64,000 bases of DNA from Melioribacteraceae bacterium (GCA_022181065.1 BQMY01000083.1:1-64000); one strand, 5' to 3'; shown: positions 9,077-19,526, counted from the first letter of the stretch. Numbers and translations: made by a program. The notes: generated by a model not told the origin, from the sequence alone.

Positions 9077-9664
9077 TTATAACTCCATTTTACTTAATAT
9101 TTTTTTGAGCGATTCAAACGCTTTGCCTCTATGACTGATTTTATTTTTTTCCTCTGCGGAATATTGTGCTAAAGTATTTTTACTTCCATCAGGTATAAAA
9201 ACCGGATCATAACCAAAACCCTGGTCTCCTGTTTTCTCTGAGATGATCATTCCTTTAAGCTCACCTCTTACTACAAGAATTAAATCACCATCGTAATAAG
9301 CGGCATAACAGACAAAAGCGGCATTGTGTGGTTCCGGAAAAGCTGACAGTTCTTGCAGCAATTTATTGTTGTTATCATCATAGGTGCAATTTTCACCAGC
9401 ATAACGGGCAGAATAAACACCTGGTGCACCATTTAGCTGATCAACTATCAAACCTGAATCATCCGCAATTGCCGGGATTCCTGAAAATTCAAAAATCTCT
9501 TTTGCCTTTTTAATTGCGTTTTCTTCAAATGTCTCTCTGTCTTCTATAACATCAGGAAATGAATCAAAGTTTTCTTTTGATAATATTTCATACGAAGTAT
9601 TTTCAAATATTTTTCGTACTTCGCTTAGTTTCCCTTTATTTCCTGTCGCAAAAACCAGCTTCAT
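9077..9664 (-). CDS. rdgB: XTP/dITP diphosphatase (non-canonical purine NTP pyrophosphatase)
   Basis: The 195-residue protein is a RdgB/HAM1 enzyme. It has the N-terminal substrate-binding stretch LVFATGNKGKLSEV, the metal/catalytic region GIPAIADDSGL with GAPGVYSARYAG, the GYDPVFIP block, and the C-terminal KNKISHRGKA. It hydrolyses dITP, XTP and ITP to monophosphates, keeping damaged purines out of DNA and RNA. The length is normal. It is 2 bases from each neighbour, so it is translationally linked to the AhpD-like gene upstream and the lipoprotein downstream. Confidence 0.96.
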   Translation of the reverse strand: MKLVFATGNKGKLSEVRKIFENTSYEILSKENFDSFPDVIEDRETFEENAIKKAKEIFEFSGIPAIADDSGLIVDQLNGAPGVYSARYAGENCTYDDNNNKLLQELSAFPEPHNAAFVCYAAYYDGDLILVVRGELKGMIISEKTGDQGFGYDPVFIPDGSKNTLAQYSAEEKNKISHRGKAFESLKKILSKMEL

Positions 9665-9666
9665 AA

Positions 9667-10020
9667 TTATCCGTTTTTTCTCTCAAAAATTTCATCCATT
9701 TGTTCAACAGCAAACCTTAAATGCGGGATCACTATCGATCCCCCAACGATCAGCGCGATATTAAATGTTTCATGAAGTTCCTGCTCTGTAGCTCCTGCTT
9801 CAATTGCCTTATCAATATGATATAATATACAATCATTACACCTTAATACCATTGAAGCAACTAGTCCCATTAATTCCTTCGATTTTTTTGGTAATGCGCC
9901 ATCAATATATGCCTTGTTATCAAGCGCGAAGAATTTTTTATAATCCCTGAAATCGCTGCCCAATATCCGGTCATTCATTTTTTGCCGGTGTTCTCTGAAC
10001 TCATCTATATTTTTCCCCAT
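9667..10020 (-). CDS. Carboxymuconolactone decarboxylase/AhpD-like protein
   Basis: The 117-residue protein belongs to the CMD/AhpD fold family. It carries the redox motif CNDCILYH (CxxC followed by His three residues later) and the helical AIEAGATEQELHETFNIALIVGGSIVIPHL stretch typical of these small hexameric proteins. The CxxC-x3-H arrangement suggests peroxidase or thiol-disulfide activity rather than lactone decarboxylation. The substrate is unknown. It lies between uvrA (7-base gap) and rdgB (2-base gap), which is consistent with a damage- or oxidant-related operon. Confidence 0.85.
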   Translation of the reverse strand: MGKNIDEFREHRQKMNDRILGSDFRDYKKFFALDNKAYIDGALPKKSKELMGLVASMVLRCNDCILYHIDKAIEAGATEQELHETFNIALIVGGSIVIPHLRFAVEQMDEIFERKNG

Positions 10021-10027
10021 AGACTCC

Positions 10028-12865
10028 TCAAGTTAATTTTAACTCTTTTTTCAAAAACTTACCTGTTAAACTTTTATTATTATTTGCCACCTCTTGAGGT
10101 GTACCAAAGCAGACAATTTCTCCTCCAAATTCACCACCACCGGGACCAAGATCAATAATCCTGTCCGCTACTTTTATTACATCCAGGTTATGTTCAACAA
10201 TTACCACTGTATTACCTTTGTCAACAAGCTTGTTCAATACTTTTAGTAAAATTCTCACATCTTCAAAATGTAACCCGGTTGTTGGTTCATCAAGAATATA
10301 CAAAGTTTTTCCGGTACTGACTTTGCTCAACTCGGTAGCAAGTTTTACTCTCTGGGCTTCCCCACCCGAAAGTGTGGTTGCTTGCTGTCCAAGCTTAATA
10401 TAACCAAGACCTACATCATTAATCGCTTTGATTTTTCGTTTAATTCTCGGATGATCTTCAAAAAACGACAATGCTTCTTCAACGGTCATTTCAAGAATAT
10501 CTGAAATCGATTTGGTATTATATAATATTTCAAGTGTTTCGTGATTATAACGTTTACCATTACAAACTTCGCATAGCACATAAACATCGGGGAGGAAATT
10601 CATCTCAATTTTTTTAAGTCCATCCCCCTGACATTCTTCGCATCGACCACCCTTTACATTAAAACTGAATCTGCCGGGCTGATAACCTCTAACTTTGGAT
10701 TCAGGCAGTTGGGCGAACAAATCTCTGATAAATGTGAATAAGCCCGTGTATGTAGCCGGATTTGAACGAGGAGTTCTGCCAATTGGTGATTGATCTATTT
10801 CAATGATCTTGTCAATTTCCTCCAATCCCGTGATCGAGTCATATTTAAGGGGCACTACTTTTGAGTTATAAATTTTCCTCATCAAAATGTTAACCAGAGT
10901 TTCATTAATCAGGGTAGATTTTCCGCTTCCGCTAACGCCGGTAACTGCCGTCAATGTACCCAAATCGATCTCAAGATTTACCGACTTCAGGTTGTTTCCC
11001 TCCGCCCCGGTAAGGATAATTTTTTTACCATTTCCTTCACGACGCTTTTCAGGAATCTCTATCTGTTTCTGATCCCGCAAATATTGAATAGTAAGTGAAT
11101 CTGTACCATTAACATTTGCAAGCAGATCAGTAGTAGATTCAGATATCATCAATTCCCCGCCATGTTCGCCGGCTCTCGGACCAAGGTCAATGATATGATC
11201 AGATTTTTCAATCGTTTCGCGATCATGTTCCACCACGATAACAGTATTGCCTATATCGCGCAGTCGTTTGAGAGATTCAATCAGTTTCACATTGTCGCTT
11301 TGGTGAAGACCGATACTTGGTTCATCCAGCACATACAAAACACCTGCTAACTGTGAGCCAATCTGAGTTGCAAGACGGATGCGCTGGGATTCTCCACCGG
11401 AAAGGGTTCTCGCGGAGCGGTTAAGTGTGAGATAATCCAGACCAACATTCAGTAAAAAATCGAGACGAGAACGTATCTCTTTTAAGATTTGTCGGGAAAT
11501 TATTTCTTCTCTTTCTGTTTGCTTCAATTCATTAAAAAATTCTTTTGCCCTCCGGATCGATAAGGCACTCACTTCACTAATATTCCGTTCCTGAAACTTG
11601 ACCGAAAGCGATTCCTTTTTCAGTCTTCCGCCATTGCAAGTGGAACAGACCTGGGTATTCATATAAGCTTCCGCCCAGTCACGGATCTTGTTTGAGGATG
11701 TATTGTTGTAATAGTGTTTAATATAGTTTATCACCCCATTAAACTTGTGCATGTAGGTTACTGCTTTGCCTCCCCCGAACGTGTATTTAAACGGAATTTT
11801 CTCATCACTGCCATGCAGCAGGATTTCAAATTGTTCCTCGGTCAGTTTGTCAAGTGGAGTATCAAAATCAAATCCATACTTCTCACCAACTCCTTCTAAC
11901 TGATTGAAAAACCAGATATTTCGGGGTTTGCCAAGTGCTGAAATACCCTCATCCCGAATGGATTTAGATTTATCAGGGATTATCAAACTAACATCTAGCT
12001 CACGTTTTTCACCAAGTCCGTCACAATCGGGACAAGAGCCATACGGTGAGTTGAATGAAAATGAATTTGGAGCCAGTTCCTGATAACTTATTCCGCAATG
12101 AAGACAAGCCAGATGTCTGCTGAATAGTTGATCTTCCTTACCAATATTAACTATCAGGTTACCATTTCCGTAATTGAGGGCAATTTCCACCGACTCGCTT
12201 ATCCGGAACCTTGCCGATTCGCTCACTTTTATTCGATCAACCAAAATTTCAATGTTGTGCAGTTTATAACGGTCAATCTTATAGCCCGGGGTGAGTTCAA
12301 TCACTTCACCATCTACTCGCACTCGCAAGAATCCATCATCGGCAATCTCCTCAAAAAGCTCCCTGTAATGACCTTTACGTCCTCTTACAACAGGCGCAAA
12401 GAGTAAAATCTTCTTATTGTCGAAGTTTTTGAGTATAAAATCTACCATCTGATCAGCGGATTGTTTCTCAACAGGTCTGCCGCAGCTATAGCATGTAGGT
12501 TTGCCAACACGCGCATAAAGCAAACGCATATAGTCATAAATCTCTGTAACTGTACCAACAGTTGAGCGAGGATTTCCGGCGGTGGCTTTTTGTTCTATCG
12601 AGATTGCGGGACTTAATCCTTCGATTAAATCAACATCAGGTTTTTCGAGCATATCAAGAAACTGACGCGCATACGCGGAGAGGGACTCTATATAGCGTCT
12701 CTGCCCTTCCGCGTATATAGTATCAAACGCGAGAGAGGATTTCCCTGAACCCGAAAGTCCGGTAATTACAACAAATTTATTACGAGGAATCTCAAGGTCT
12801 ATATCCTTCAGATTGTGTTCTCTCGCGCCTTTAATTATTATTTTATTATGGTTTTTCATCTGCAT
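10028..12865 (-). CDS. uvrA: Excinuclease ABC subunit A
   Basis: The protein has about 945 residues and is a complete UvrA. It has two ABC ATPase halves with Walker [12 protein letters not shown] and [11 protein letters not shown], signatures [13 protein letters not shown] and [13 protein letters not shown], and Walker [11 protein letters not shown] and [10 protein letters not shown]. Zinc-binding cysteines appear in CYSCGR, CLHCG/CPDCDG and [14 protein letters not shown]. It finds bulky DNA lesions and loads UvrB in nucleotide excision repair. The open frame extends to a TTG at 12886, but ATG 12865 (or 12859, giving [16 protein letters not shown]) fits the family better. It heads the operon with the AhpD-like gene, rdgB and the lipoprotein. 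Confidence 0.97.
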   Translation of the reverse strand: MQMKNHNKIIIKGAREHNLKDIDLEIPRNKFVVITGLSGSGKSSLAFDTIYAEGQRRYIESLSAYARQFLDMLEKPDVDLIEGLSPAISIEQKATAGNPRSTVGTVTEIYDYMRLLYARVGKPTCYSCGRPVEKQSADQMVDFILKNFDNKKILLFAPVVRGRKGHYRELFEEIADDGFLRVRVDGEVIELTPGYKIDRYKLHNIEILVDRIKVSESARFRISESVEIALNYGNGNLIVNIGKEDQLFSRHLACLHCGISYQELAPNSFSFNSPYGSCPDCDGLGEKRELDVSLIIPDKSKSIRDEGISALGKPRNIWFFNQLEGVGEKYGFDFDTPLDKLTEEQFEILLHGSDEKIPFKYTFGGGKAVTYMHKFNGVINYIKHYYNNTSSNKIRDWAEAYMNTQVCSTCNGGRLKKESLSVKFQERNISEVSALSIRRAKEFFNELKQTEREEIISRQILKEIRSRLDFLLNVGLDYLTLNRSARTLSGGESQRIRLATQIGSQLAGVLYVLDEPSIGLHQSDNVKLIESLKRLRDIGNTVIVVEHDRETIEKSDHIIDLGPRAGEHGGELMISESTTDLLANVNGTDSLTIQYLRDQKQIEIPEKRREGNGKKIILTGAEGNNLKSVNLEIDLGTLTAVTGVSGSGKSTLINETLVNILMRKIYNSKVVPLKYDSITGLEEIDKIIEIDQSPIGRTPRSNPATYTGLFTFIRDLFAQLPESKVRGYQPGRFSFNVKGGRCEECQGDGLKKIEMNFLPDVYVLCEVCNGKRYNHETLEILYNTKSISDILEMTVEEALSFFEDHPRIKRKIKAINDVGLGYIKLGQQATTLSGGEAQRVKLATELSKVSTGKTLYILDEPTTGLHFEDVRILLKVLNKLVDKGNTVVIVEHNLDVIKVADRIIDLGPGGGEFGGEIVCFGTPQEVANNNKSLTGKFLKKELKLT

Positions 12866-12945
12866 TTTTTGGAAAAGTTCAAACAATTAGTTTACTTAAG
12901 TAGCTGCTTAAAATCAAACTTTGTTTTATAATATTTCTCTCTTTT

Positions 12946-13575
12946 ATGGAATACATTAAATCTATCAAAACAATCGAAGAACCGAACGAATTCACTTTTA
13001 AGGAGAAAGGCTCGACTTTTATCGGCAGAGTATATCATTCCGAGTCCGGTGAGGGATCTCGAGAGTTAATAAACTCGGATAAAAAAGAGCATTACAACGC
13101 AACTCATGTCTGTTCTGCCTACAAGCAACTGGATGGTGAATTTAAGTACAGCGATGATGGTGAACCCAACGGCACTGCCGGAATACGAATATTTAACGCT
13201 ATTCAACATTTTGATCTCACAAATGTATGTGTCACAGTTATAAGGTACTACGGGGGGACGAAACTGGGCGTTGGTCCGCTGGGTAAGGCATATTACTACG
13301 CGGCTCATGAGGTGCTCAGAGATTCAGAGATTTTAACAAAAGTAAATTACAGTTTGTACCGTGTTGCTTACGATTACGATTTTGTAAACTCAATTCATCA
13401 TTTTCTTTCAATGTTCAGGTGCAAAATTGAAAATAATCTGTTTTTGGAGAAACCCGCCCTTGATTTCCTGATACTTCCCGAGAATGTAGCAGCCCTGCAG
13501 GAAAAATTGCAGGAAGTATCGAATGGTAAAATTGTTTTGGAGTTAAAGAAAGAGAATATTTTTATCCGCGAATAA
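12946..13575 (+). CDS. YigZ/IMPACT family protein
   Basis: The 209-residue protein has the IMPACT/YigZ signatures FKEKGSTFIGRV, YSDDGEPNGTAGIRI and VIRYYGGTKLGVGPLGKAY, followed by the small C-terminal domain (DUF1949 type). Family members are conserved in bacteria, and the eukaryotic homologue IMPACT affects translation control through GCN2. The bacterial function is unclear. The gene is divergent from uvrA and separated from it by about 80 bases. Confidence 0.92.
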   Translation: MEYIKSIKTIEEPNEFTFKEKGSTFIGRVYHSESGEGSRELINSDKKEHYNATHVCSAYKQLDGEFKYSDDGEPNGTAGIRIFNAIQHFDLTNVCVTVIRYYGGTKLGVGPLGKAYYYAAHEVLRDSEILTKVNYSLYRVAYDYDFVNSIHHFLSMFRCKIENNLFLEKPALDFLILPENVAALQEKLQEVSNGKIVLELKKENIFIRE

Positions 13576-13601
13576 AAAACCCGGGTTACCACGCCCGGGT
13601 T
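13574..13601 (-). terminator. Rho-independent terminator for ackA
   Basis: The hairpin AACCCGGG (13578-13585), loop TTACCACG, CCCGGGTT (13594-13601) is followed on the minus strand by six T. It lies 49 bases past the ackA stop and touches the yigZ-family stop codon on the other strand, so it may serve both genes. Confidence 0.8.
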
Positions 13602-13649
13602 ATAGCCTTATTATATCCTTCATAGAGGTAATATGAAGAAACTTATATA

Positions 13650-14855
13650 CTAATTATCGTTATTATTCACGATTTCTTCAGTGTCAAGTGCAATTACTAA
13701 TTCTTCATCGGTTCTGATACGCATAACTTTTGTGCCCGAATCTTCTGTTGTGAGAATGCAATCACCTTCAGGATTTTTATTTTTCTCAGCGTCAAGATTA
13801 ATCCCGAGATATTCCATTTCTTTACAAACCCATTCTCTTACCAGGTCAGAATTTTCGCCAATACCGCCTGTAAAAACAAGTGCGTCAATTCCACCCATCG
13901 CTGCCGCGTAAGCACCAACATATTTTTTTATTTTATAAGCAAAAACATTAAAAGCTGTAGTTGATTTTTGATCACCGGTTATAACACCTTCTTCAATTTC
14001 ACGCATATCGCTGCTAACTCCGCTTAAACCAAGAAGACCGCTATGCTTGTTCAACAAGGTGTTAATTTCTGCCATATTCAAACCTTCCTGACCCATGATA
14101 TAGGTTATAAGAGAAGGATCGATATCACCGCACCTGGTTCCCATCAAAAGACCTTCCAGTGGAGTAAATCCCATTGTAGTATCAATTGATTTACCTTCTT
14201 TAACAGCAGCCATGCTTGCCCCGTTCCCCAAATGAGCAGTAACAATTTTTAATTCTTCATAAGGTCGGTCTAAAATTTCGGCACACCTTTTTGAAACAAA
14301 TCTGTGAGAAGTGCCATGGAAGCCGTATCTTCTTATTTTATAACGTTTGTAAAGCTCCATCGGAAGACCATACAAATATGCATAGTCAGGCATTGATGTG
14401 TGGAAAGAAGTATCAAAAACGCCACACTGAGGTGTATTTGGTAAGTGAGCCTTACAAGCTTCAATACCCTTTATGTTCGGAGGATTGTGCAGCGGAGCAA
14501 GCTCAATATTATCTTTAAGCGCCTGCATAACCTGATCGGTGATAAGTACAGAACCGGAGAATGTTTCTCCACCATGAACAACTCTGTGTCCAACAGCGTC
14601 AATTTCACTTTTATCTTTAATAACACCATGGTTAGGGCTTAAAAGTACAGCAAGCACATATTCTATGGCGATAGTATGATCGAGTATTTCACCTACAATC
14701 CTTATTTTGTCTTTTCCATTGGGTGCATGCGTAAGAACCGCGCTACCCATACCAATTCTTTCAACAAGACCTTTAGCCTCAACAATTTTTTTCGCTGAAT
14801 CAATAAACTGATATTTTATGGAAGAACTACCACAATTAAGAACTAATATTTTCAT
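13650..14855 (-). CDS. ackA: Acetate kinase
   Basis: The 401-residue protein is a full-length acetate kinase. It starts MKILVLNCGSSSIKYQ and contains VGHRVVHGG, FDTSFHTSMPDYAYLYGLP, RRYGFHGTSH, TAHLGNGASMAAV, GFTPLEGLLMGTRCGDIDP and VFTGGIGENS, which build the ATP and acetate sites. It converts acetyl phosphate and ADP to acetate and ATP, or the reverse. No pta gene is adjacent. It is 14 bases downstream of the 3-hydroxyacyl-CoA dehydrogenase gene, so the two form an acyl-CoA/acetate metabolism pair, and a clear terminator follows it. Confidence 0.97.
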   Translation of the reverse strand: MKILVLNCGSSSIKYQFIDSAKKIVEAKGLVERIGMGSAVLTHAPNGKDKIRIVGEILDHTIAIEYVLAVLLSPNHGVIKDKSEIDAVGHRVVHGGETFSGSVLITDQVMQALKDNIELAPLHNPPNIKGIEACKAHLPNTPQCGVFDTSFHTSMPDYAYLYGLPMELYKRYKIRRYGFHGTSHRFVSKRCAEILDRPYEELKIVTAHLGNGASMAAVKEGKSIDTTMGFTPLEGLLMGTRCGDIDPSLITYIMGQEGLNMAEINTLLNKHSGLLGLSGVSSDMREIEEGVITGDQKSTTAFNVFAYKIKKYVGAYAAAMGGIDALVFTGGIGENSDLVREWVCKEMEYLGINLDAEKNKNPEGDCILTTEDSGTKVMRIRTDEELVIALDTEEIVNNNDN

Positions 14856-14869
14856 TTTTTCCCCAAACT

Positions 14870-15805
14870 TTATTTAATCATTTTTCCATCAGAATCATAC
14901 TTGAAGAAGCCCTCACCGGTCTTTCTTCCCAATTTTCTTTCTCTAACCAATTTTCTTAAAATCGGACAAGGACGATAACGAGGCTCTCCCAAAGTCTGCC
15001 ATAGACCTTCCATCCATGCCAACACTTCATCGAGACCCATTGAATCTGCCATTTCCAATGGACCCTGCTGGAAATTATATCCCAATTTCATTGCTGTGTC
15101 AATATCCTGAGCGGTGGCAACACCTTCGAGAAGTATATACATAGCTTCATTCAACAAAGGCACAATTGCGCGTGTAGTAACAAACCCCGGATATTCATAA
15201 ACTTCTACCGCGGTTTTTTTAATTTTTGATGCAAACTGCTTCATTTTTTCAACTGTGTCATCCGAAGTATCAAGTGCTCTTACCAGTTCAACAAGAGCGA
15301 CTTTTGGTACCGGATTATGAAAATGCATTCCAATAATCTTATCACTTCTTTCGGTCACTTCTGAAATTTTTGTAAGACTGAGGGTTGACGTATTGGATAT
15401 AAATATTGTATCAGGCTGCGCCAATTTATCCAATGTTTTGAAAATACTTTTTTTGGTTTCGATATTTTCCTCAACAGCTTCAATGATAAGGTCAGCATCC
15501 TTCACAGATTCAATCTCGAGTGACCACTTAATTCTGCTGAGTATCGATTTCTTTTCACTACCAGTCATTGCCCATCTTGCAATTTCTCTATCCATTCCTG
15601 CAGCAATAGTATTTTTCGCAGCCTCAAGATGTTTTTCACCTTTTTCAATAATAATTACATCCAATCCCGCGGCGGCAACTGTATGAGCAATTCCCTGCCC
15701 CATAACACCGGCGCCTATAATAGCTACTGTTTCTATTCTATCAGAATCTTCATTTTTAGCAACCCCGTCAAGAAGGTCTTCTAATCTTAATTTTTCGTCA
15801 CTCAT
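14870..15805 (-). CDS. 3-hydroxyacyl-CoA (3-hydroxybutyryl-CoA) dehydrogenase
   Basis: The 311-residue protein has the NAD-binding motif VAIIGAGVMGQGIAHTVAAAG near residue 27. It also has the catalytic region ISNTSTLSLTKIS and IGMHFHNPVPKVALVE (catalytic His), and the C-terminal dimerisation domain ending GLDEVLAWMEGLW and GRKTGEGFFKY. It oxidises (S)-3-hydroxyacyl-CoA to 3-oxoacyl-CoA with NAD+ in beta-oxidation or butyrate-type pathways. A 25-residue N-terminal extension (MSDEKLRLEDLLDGVAKN) precedes the Rossmann fold, which is slightly longer than usual. It is co-directional with ackA, 14 bases apart. Confidence 0.93.
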   Translation of the reverse strand: MSDEKLRLEDLLDGVAKNEDSDRIETVAIIGAGVMGQGIAHTVAAAGLDVIIIEKGEKHLEAAKNTIAAGMDREIARWAMTGSEKKSILSRIKWSLEIESVKDADLIIEAVEENIETKKSIFKTLDKLAQPDTIFISNTSTLSLTKISEVTERSDKIIGMHFHNPVPKVALVELVRALDTSDDTVEKMKQFASKIKKTAVEVYEYPGFVTTRAIVPLLNEAMYILLEGVATAQDIDTAMKLGYNFQQGPLEMADSMGLDEVLAWMEGLWQTLGEPRYRPCPILRKLVRERKLGRKTGEGFFKYDSDGKMIK

Positions 15806-15894
15806 TTTGGTTCCTGATTTAATATCTTTTTTACAATATCTTCGAATTATATCTATAAAATTAAATAGTAAGCGTTAACTTTATGTTAAATAAA

Positions 15895-15940
15895 ATGGTA
15901 TAAGCCAGCCAAGGTTATAACTTAGCAAAACTTATACCAT
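15895..15940 (-). terminator. Long-loop hairpin downstream of the ABC permease gene
   Basis: Perfect 10-base arms ATGGTATAAG (15895-15904) and CTTATACCAT (15931-15940) flank a 26-base loop. On the minus strand the hairpin is followed by TTTTATTTAAC. It lies 36 bases past the ABC permease stop and upstream of the 3-hydroxyacyl-CoA dehydrogenase gene, so it is probably a terminator. An operator role cannot be excluded. Confidence 0.45.
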
Positions 15941-15975
15941 AATATTTTTCTCGATTTGAAGGGGAATCTAAAGTT

Positions 15976-16809
15976 TTAGAAGTCTTTTTTATTAAAAATA
16001 ATAATCGAACTCGAAATAGTGAGAATTAGTATAATTGAATTATATAGTAGCGGCAGCAAAGATTCAGGTGTTGTACCTGTTGCCAACTCCAACGATATCC
16101 TGCCGAGTTCTGTAGTTTGCGGGATAATATAATACAATATTTCTATCACCATATTCCATGTTTCGCCAAGAAATTGCGAAAAACTTCCTCTGCTTTCGAG
16201 GATTGGACTTAATACAAAGAAAAAGAGATAGCTGAGCATCATTGCCAAAATTGAACTTCTGGTCAATATTCCCACCAGAATTATCAAGGTATAAAGAACC
16301 ATAAAAGTAAATGTTATGGTAAAGGAAACCAGCAGAAAATCTGCCGACCAGACATTAAGACCCAGCCCTAACAGCACCCAAATACCAACCACTATATAGA
16401 AAATATTCAGGAATACTACTGCCGTTCCACCAAAAAACTTGCCCAAAATTAATTCTGCTCTCGCAATCGGTTTGCTCAGGAAAAGATCGATATTTCCCTT
16501 TTCAAGAAGCGAAGGAATAAATCCGGAAACAGCGAAAATGGAAAGGAAAAGTCCTATACCATAAAGAGGAATAGTAAACAGAGCTTTGATGCCGGTCGCC
16601 AGTTCGGTTTTAACATCAACGAGCTGACCATCAACACGAGTTTTCATATCAAACGCGCCAACCAAATCCATTGCGTCTGTTGAAAAGAGGAGCAATGCCA
16701 GTATTACAAGTGAAAAAGTTGAAACTCCGGCAAAAACAAGTATAATCCTGCGGGCAAATGCTTCCTTTATAGTAAATTTCGTTACATGATAGATGTTATA
16801 CATCCCCAT
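15976..16809 (-). CDS. ABC-2 type transporter permease
   Basis: The ~277-residue membrane protein has about six hydrophobic segments. It has the ABC-2 permease pattern of an N-terminal cytoplasmic helix (YNIYHVTKFTIKEAFARRI), a long extracytoplasmic loop after TM1, and GNIDLFLSKPIARAELILGKFFGG in the first cytoplasmic loop. It should form the membrane half of an exporter with the ATPase encoded immediately upstream. The start at 16809 has a strong AAGGAGG 6 bases upstream; an open frame to 16854 would overlap the ATPase much further. The resulting 14-base overlap implies coupled translation. The substrate is unknown. Confidence 0.9.
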   Translation of the reverse strand: MGMYNIYHVTKFTIKEAFARRIILVFAGVSTFSLVILALLLFSTDAMDLVGAFDMKTRVDGQLVDVKTELATGIKALFTIPLYGIGLFLSIFAVSGFIPSLLEKGNIDLFLSKPIARAELILGKFFGGTAVVFLNIFYIVVGIWVLLGLGLNVWSADFLLVSFTITFTFMVLYTLIILVGILTRSSILAMMLSYLFFFVLSPILESRGSFSQFLGETWNMVIEILYYIIPQTTELGRISLELATGTTPESLLPLLYNSIILILTISSSIIIFNKKDF

Positions 16810-17740
16810 TTTTCCCCTCCTTACCTGTAATAATTTCAAGGAAAGAATCTTCAAGCGTTCTTTTCTGCTTCGTAATTTCCATTATCTGTTTCTCTTCCCT
16901 GCGTATAAGATCGATCAACGAATTTAATTCCGAACTATCCTTTGTCGAAAATATAATTTTGGTCCGATTGCATTTCAATCCGGCAAATGATCCTGTTGCT
17001 TTTTGCTTAAACTCTTCTTCCAGCGGAGAATCAAGAGTAATCTTGTATTCATCATTGTCTGATGTTAGTTCGCCAACAGTCCCCTCGGTAATTAACTCAC
17101 CTTTATTCAAGACCGCAACTCTGTCACAAATTAGCTCAACTTCTGAAAGGAGATGGCTGTTAAGAAAAACGGTTTTCCCATCATCTTTCATTCTCTTAAT
17201 AATATCACGGATCTCCTTTCTTCCGAGCGGATCAACTCCATCAGTCGGTTCATCAAGGAAAACCAGTTCAGGATCATTTACGAGCGCCTGTGCAAGTCCA
17301 ATTCTCTGCAGCATACCTTTAGAATAATTTTTCAGTTTTGTTTTCCGCCACTTTTCCATATCAACCAGTTTTAAAAGATCATTTATTCGTTGATCCAGAT
17401 CCGGTTTGTCATAACCACCTAACTGAGCAAAAAAGTGAAGTATCTCCTCTCCTTTCATAAAAGGTGGATATTTGTGATTTTCCGCTAGATAGCCCACTTT
17501 TTTTCTAATCTGATAGTTAGATATATCCTCACCCAAAATATTCGCTTCACCAAGCGTTTTGTGTGTTATACCGAGCAGGATTTTAATCAAGGTTGTTTTA
17601 CCGGCTCCGTTTGGACCCAGTAGCCCGTATATAACTCCGGGATCTACGGTAAGATCAAGAGATTGCAGCGCGACAACTTCTTTCTGCCTAATTCCTGAAG
17701 AATAGACTTTCCTCAAAGATTTTACTTCAATAGCATTCAT
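16796..17740 (-). CDS. ABC transporter ATP-binding protein
   Basis: The 314-residue ATPase has Walker A GLLGPNGAGKTTLIK, Q-loop region VGYLAENHKYPPFM, signature YSKGMLQRIGLAQAL, Walker B LVFLDEPTDGVDP and the switch His in FLNSHLLSEVE. The last ~90 residues form the extra C-terminal domain common in ABC-2 exporters such as the NatA/CcmA type. With the overlapping permease it forms a two-gene exporter operon. The cargo cannot be deduced; candidates in this class include drugs, lipids and Na+. Confidence 0.93.
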   Translation of the reverse strand: MNAIEVKSLRKVYSSGIRQKEVVALQSLDLTVDPGVIYGLLGPNGAGKTTLIKILLGITHKTLGEANILGEDISNYQIRKKVGYLAENHKYPPFMKGEEILHFFAQLGGYDKPDLDQRINDLLKLVDMEKWRKTKLKNYSKGMLQRIGLAQALVNDPELVFLDEPTDGVDPLGRKEIRDIIKRMKDDGKTVFLNSHLLSEVELICDRVAVLNKGELITEGTVGELTSDNDEYKITLDSPLEEEFKQKATGSFAGLKCNRTKIIFSTKDSSELNSLIDLIRREEKQIMEITKQKRTLEDSFLEIITGKEGKNGDV

Positions 17741-17885
17741 GTTTTCTCAATTTTATTTTTTTAGACGCGGTAAATTTGGAAAGTTCCATATTATTAACTT
17801 TCATCCTCCGGCTTAAAGAATATTTAATAACAATTAACAACTTAGTTTATTATTTTCGGTCAGACGAAAATATATAGGAGTGCTA

Positions 17886-19430
17886 ATGCTTTTTCTCAAG
17901 TTTTTTGTTTTGCTAACCATATTATCCTTCTCACTGAACGCACAAGTAGTTAAAGGTTATATTTTTCATGATACTAATTCTAACAGGGTATTAGATTCCG
18001 GAGAGGAAAAAATACCAGATGTTTTACTCTCAAATGGAAGGGACTTCACAACTTCAGATACGAACGGCTTCTACTCGATCGATGTAAAGGACGGAGATAT
18101 TATATTTGTTGTAAAACCCGCAGATTACAATACATATGTTGACGAACTCAATATCCCCCGTTTTTACTATATCTACAAACCGGAAGGATCACCTGAATTA
18201 AAGTATGGCGGTATAAAGCCAACCGGTGCGATACCAGAAAATGTGAACTTCCCTCTATATAAAATAGAAAAGCAGGAAAAGATCAAGTTCCTTGCCTTTG
18301 GTGACCCACAGCCGGGAAGTGACAAACATCTTGATTATATGCGAGATGATGTTATTTCCGAAGTAGTGGGAAGTGACGCTGATTTTGTTATTGCACTGGG
18401 AGATATAGTCTCTGATAATCTGTCACTTTATACCAGATATAACGAAATAATGAAAACAATAGGAATTCCAATTTATAATGTACCCGGCAACCACGACATG
18501 GATTACGATGCTAAATCTGATGAAAATGCTCTGGATACATTCAAGGAGACATTTGGTCCGGCGAACTATTCTTTTAATGTTGGTGATTTGCATATTGTAG
18601 TGCTTGATAATATTATCTATTATGGTGAAGGTAAAGCCGGCAATTATGACGCTTCTTTCAATGATCAACAATTGGAATGGTTAATGAAAGACCTTTCATA
18701 CGTCCCGAACGATAAACGGGTCATTCTTACCATGCATGGACCAATCTATAATTACAGAGCTGAAAAATTCTCAGTCAATATGACTGAAGATTTTCTTGAT
18801 GTTATATCAGGTAAAGAAAATTTACTCGTGCTTTCAGGACATTACCACACTAATGAAAATTTATGGCTAACGAAAGAAAATGGGTGGAGCGGTGACAAAC
18901 CTCTGCATAATATTATATGCGGAGCTATTTGCGGCTCATGGTGGAGAGGACCGATAGATGATCGTGGACTTCCGGTGGCTGATCAGAGAGACGGTGTACC
19001 AAATGGTCACCTTGTATTTAACTTCGATAAAATCAACTATACCTATAAGTTCAAAGCCGCCCGATTTCCTGAAGATTATCAGATGAAGATTTCCCTCCCG
19101 AAAGGTAATATAAAAGCTGATTCAACTTCTTCACTTAATATTTATGTTAATGTATTTAACGCTGACAATAACTGGAATGTAAAATGCTCCCTCGATAACT
19201 CCCCGATAACGTTGGAAGCTACATTGGAGAAAGATCCTCAAGCTGTGGAACTTTACGAAAAAGACCCATCCGTATGGGCAGGCTGGATAAAACCGGTTAA
19301 AACAGGTCACCTTTACAAAGCAAACATCGGCAAAAAACTGGAAAAAGGTATCCACAAAATAATCGTTACAGCCACCGATCCTTTTGGTGAAATATATACT
19401 GCTACCCGCCTGATTGAGGTTATCGATTAA
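17886..19430 (+). CDS. Secreted calcineurin-like metallophosphoesterase
   Basis: The ~514-residue protein starts with a signal peptide ending near SFSLNAQ. An N-terminal Ig/SdrD-like domain follows (VVKGYIFHDTNSNRVLDSGEEKIPDV). Then comes the metallophosphoesterase core with FGDPQPG, ALGDIVSDN, VPGNHDMD, the later TMHGP, and SGHYHTNEN, covering all metal-ligand motifs. A C-terminal beta domain (about residues 390-514) completes the MetallophosN-core-MetallophosC architecture of Bacteroidota periplasmic or secreted phosphoesterases. The substrate is unknown. ATG 17886 is preferred because AGGAG lies 5 bases upstream; a GTG at 17880 overlaps that site. Confidence 0.9.
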   Translation: MLFLKFFVLLTILSFSLNAQVVKGYIFHDTNSNRVLDSGEEKIPDVLLSNGRDFTTSDTNGFYSIDVKDGDIIFVVKPADYNTYVDELNIPRFYYIYKPEGSPELKYGGIKPTGAIPENVNFPLYKIEKQEKIKFLAFGDPQPGSDKHLDYMRDDVISEVVGSDADFVIALGDIVSDNLSLYTRYNEIMKTIGIPIYNVPGNHDMDYDAKSDENALDTFKETFGPANYSFNVGDLHIVVLDNIIYYGEGKAGNYDASFNDQQLEWLMKDLSYVPNDKRVILTMHGPIYNYRAEKFSVNMTEDFLDVISGKENLLVLSGHYHTNENLWLTKENGWSGDKPLHNIICGAICGSWWRGPIDDRGLPVADQRDGVPNGHLVFNFDKINYTYKFKAARFPEDYQMKISLPKGNIKADSTSSLNIYVNVFNADNNWNVKCSLDNSPITLEATLEKDPQAVELYEKDPSVWAGWIKPVKTGHLYKANIGKKLEKGIHKIIVTATDPFGEIYTATRLIEVID

Positions 19431-19441
19431 ACAATTTTAAT

Positions 19442-19464
19442 GAGTCCGGATAATTTCCGGACTC
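19442..19464 (+). terminator. Terminator-like hairpin after the metallophosphoesterase gene
   Basis: GAGTCCGGA (19442-19450) pairs with TCCGGACTC (19456-19464) across a 5-base loop, 11 bases past the stop codon. It is followed by TGTTTACA, a weak T-tract. Confidence 0.6.
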
Positions 19465-19526
19465 TGTTTACAACCATTCTTTGATTTTGGTTTGAAATCT
19501 GGTACACGATTATTATTTTGATATTG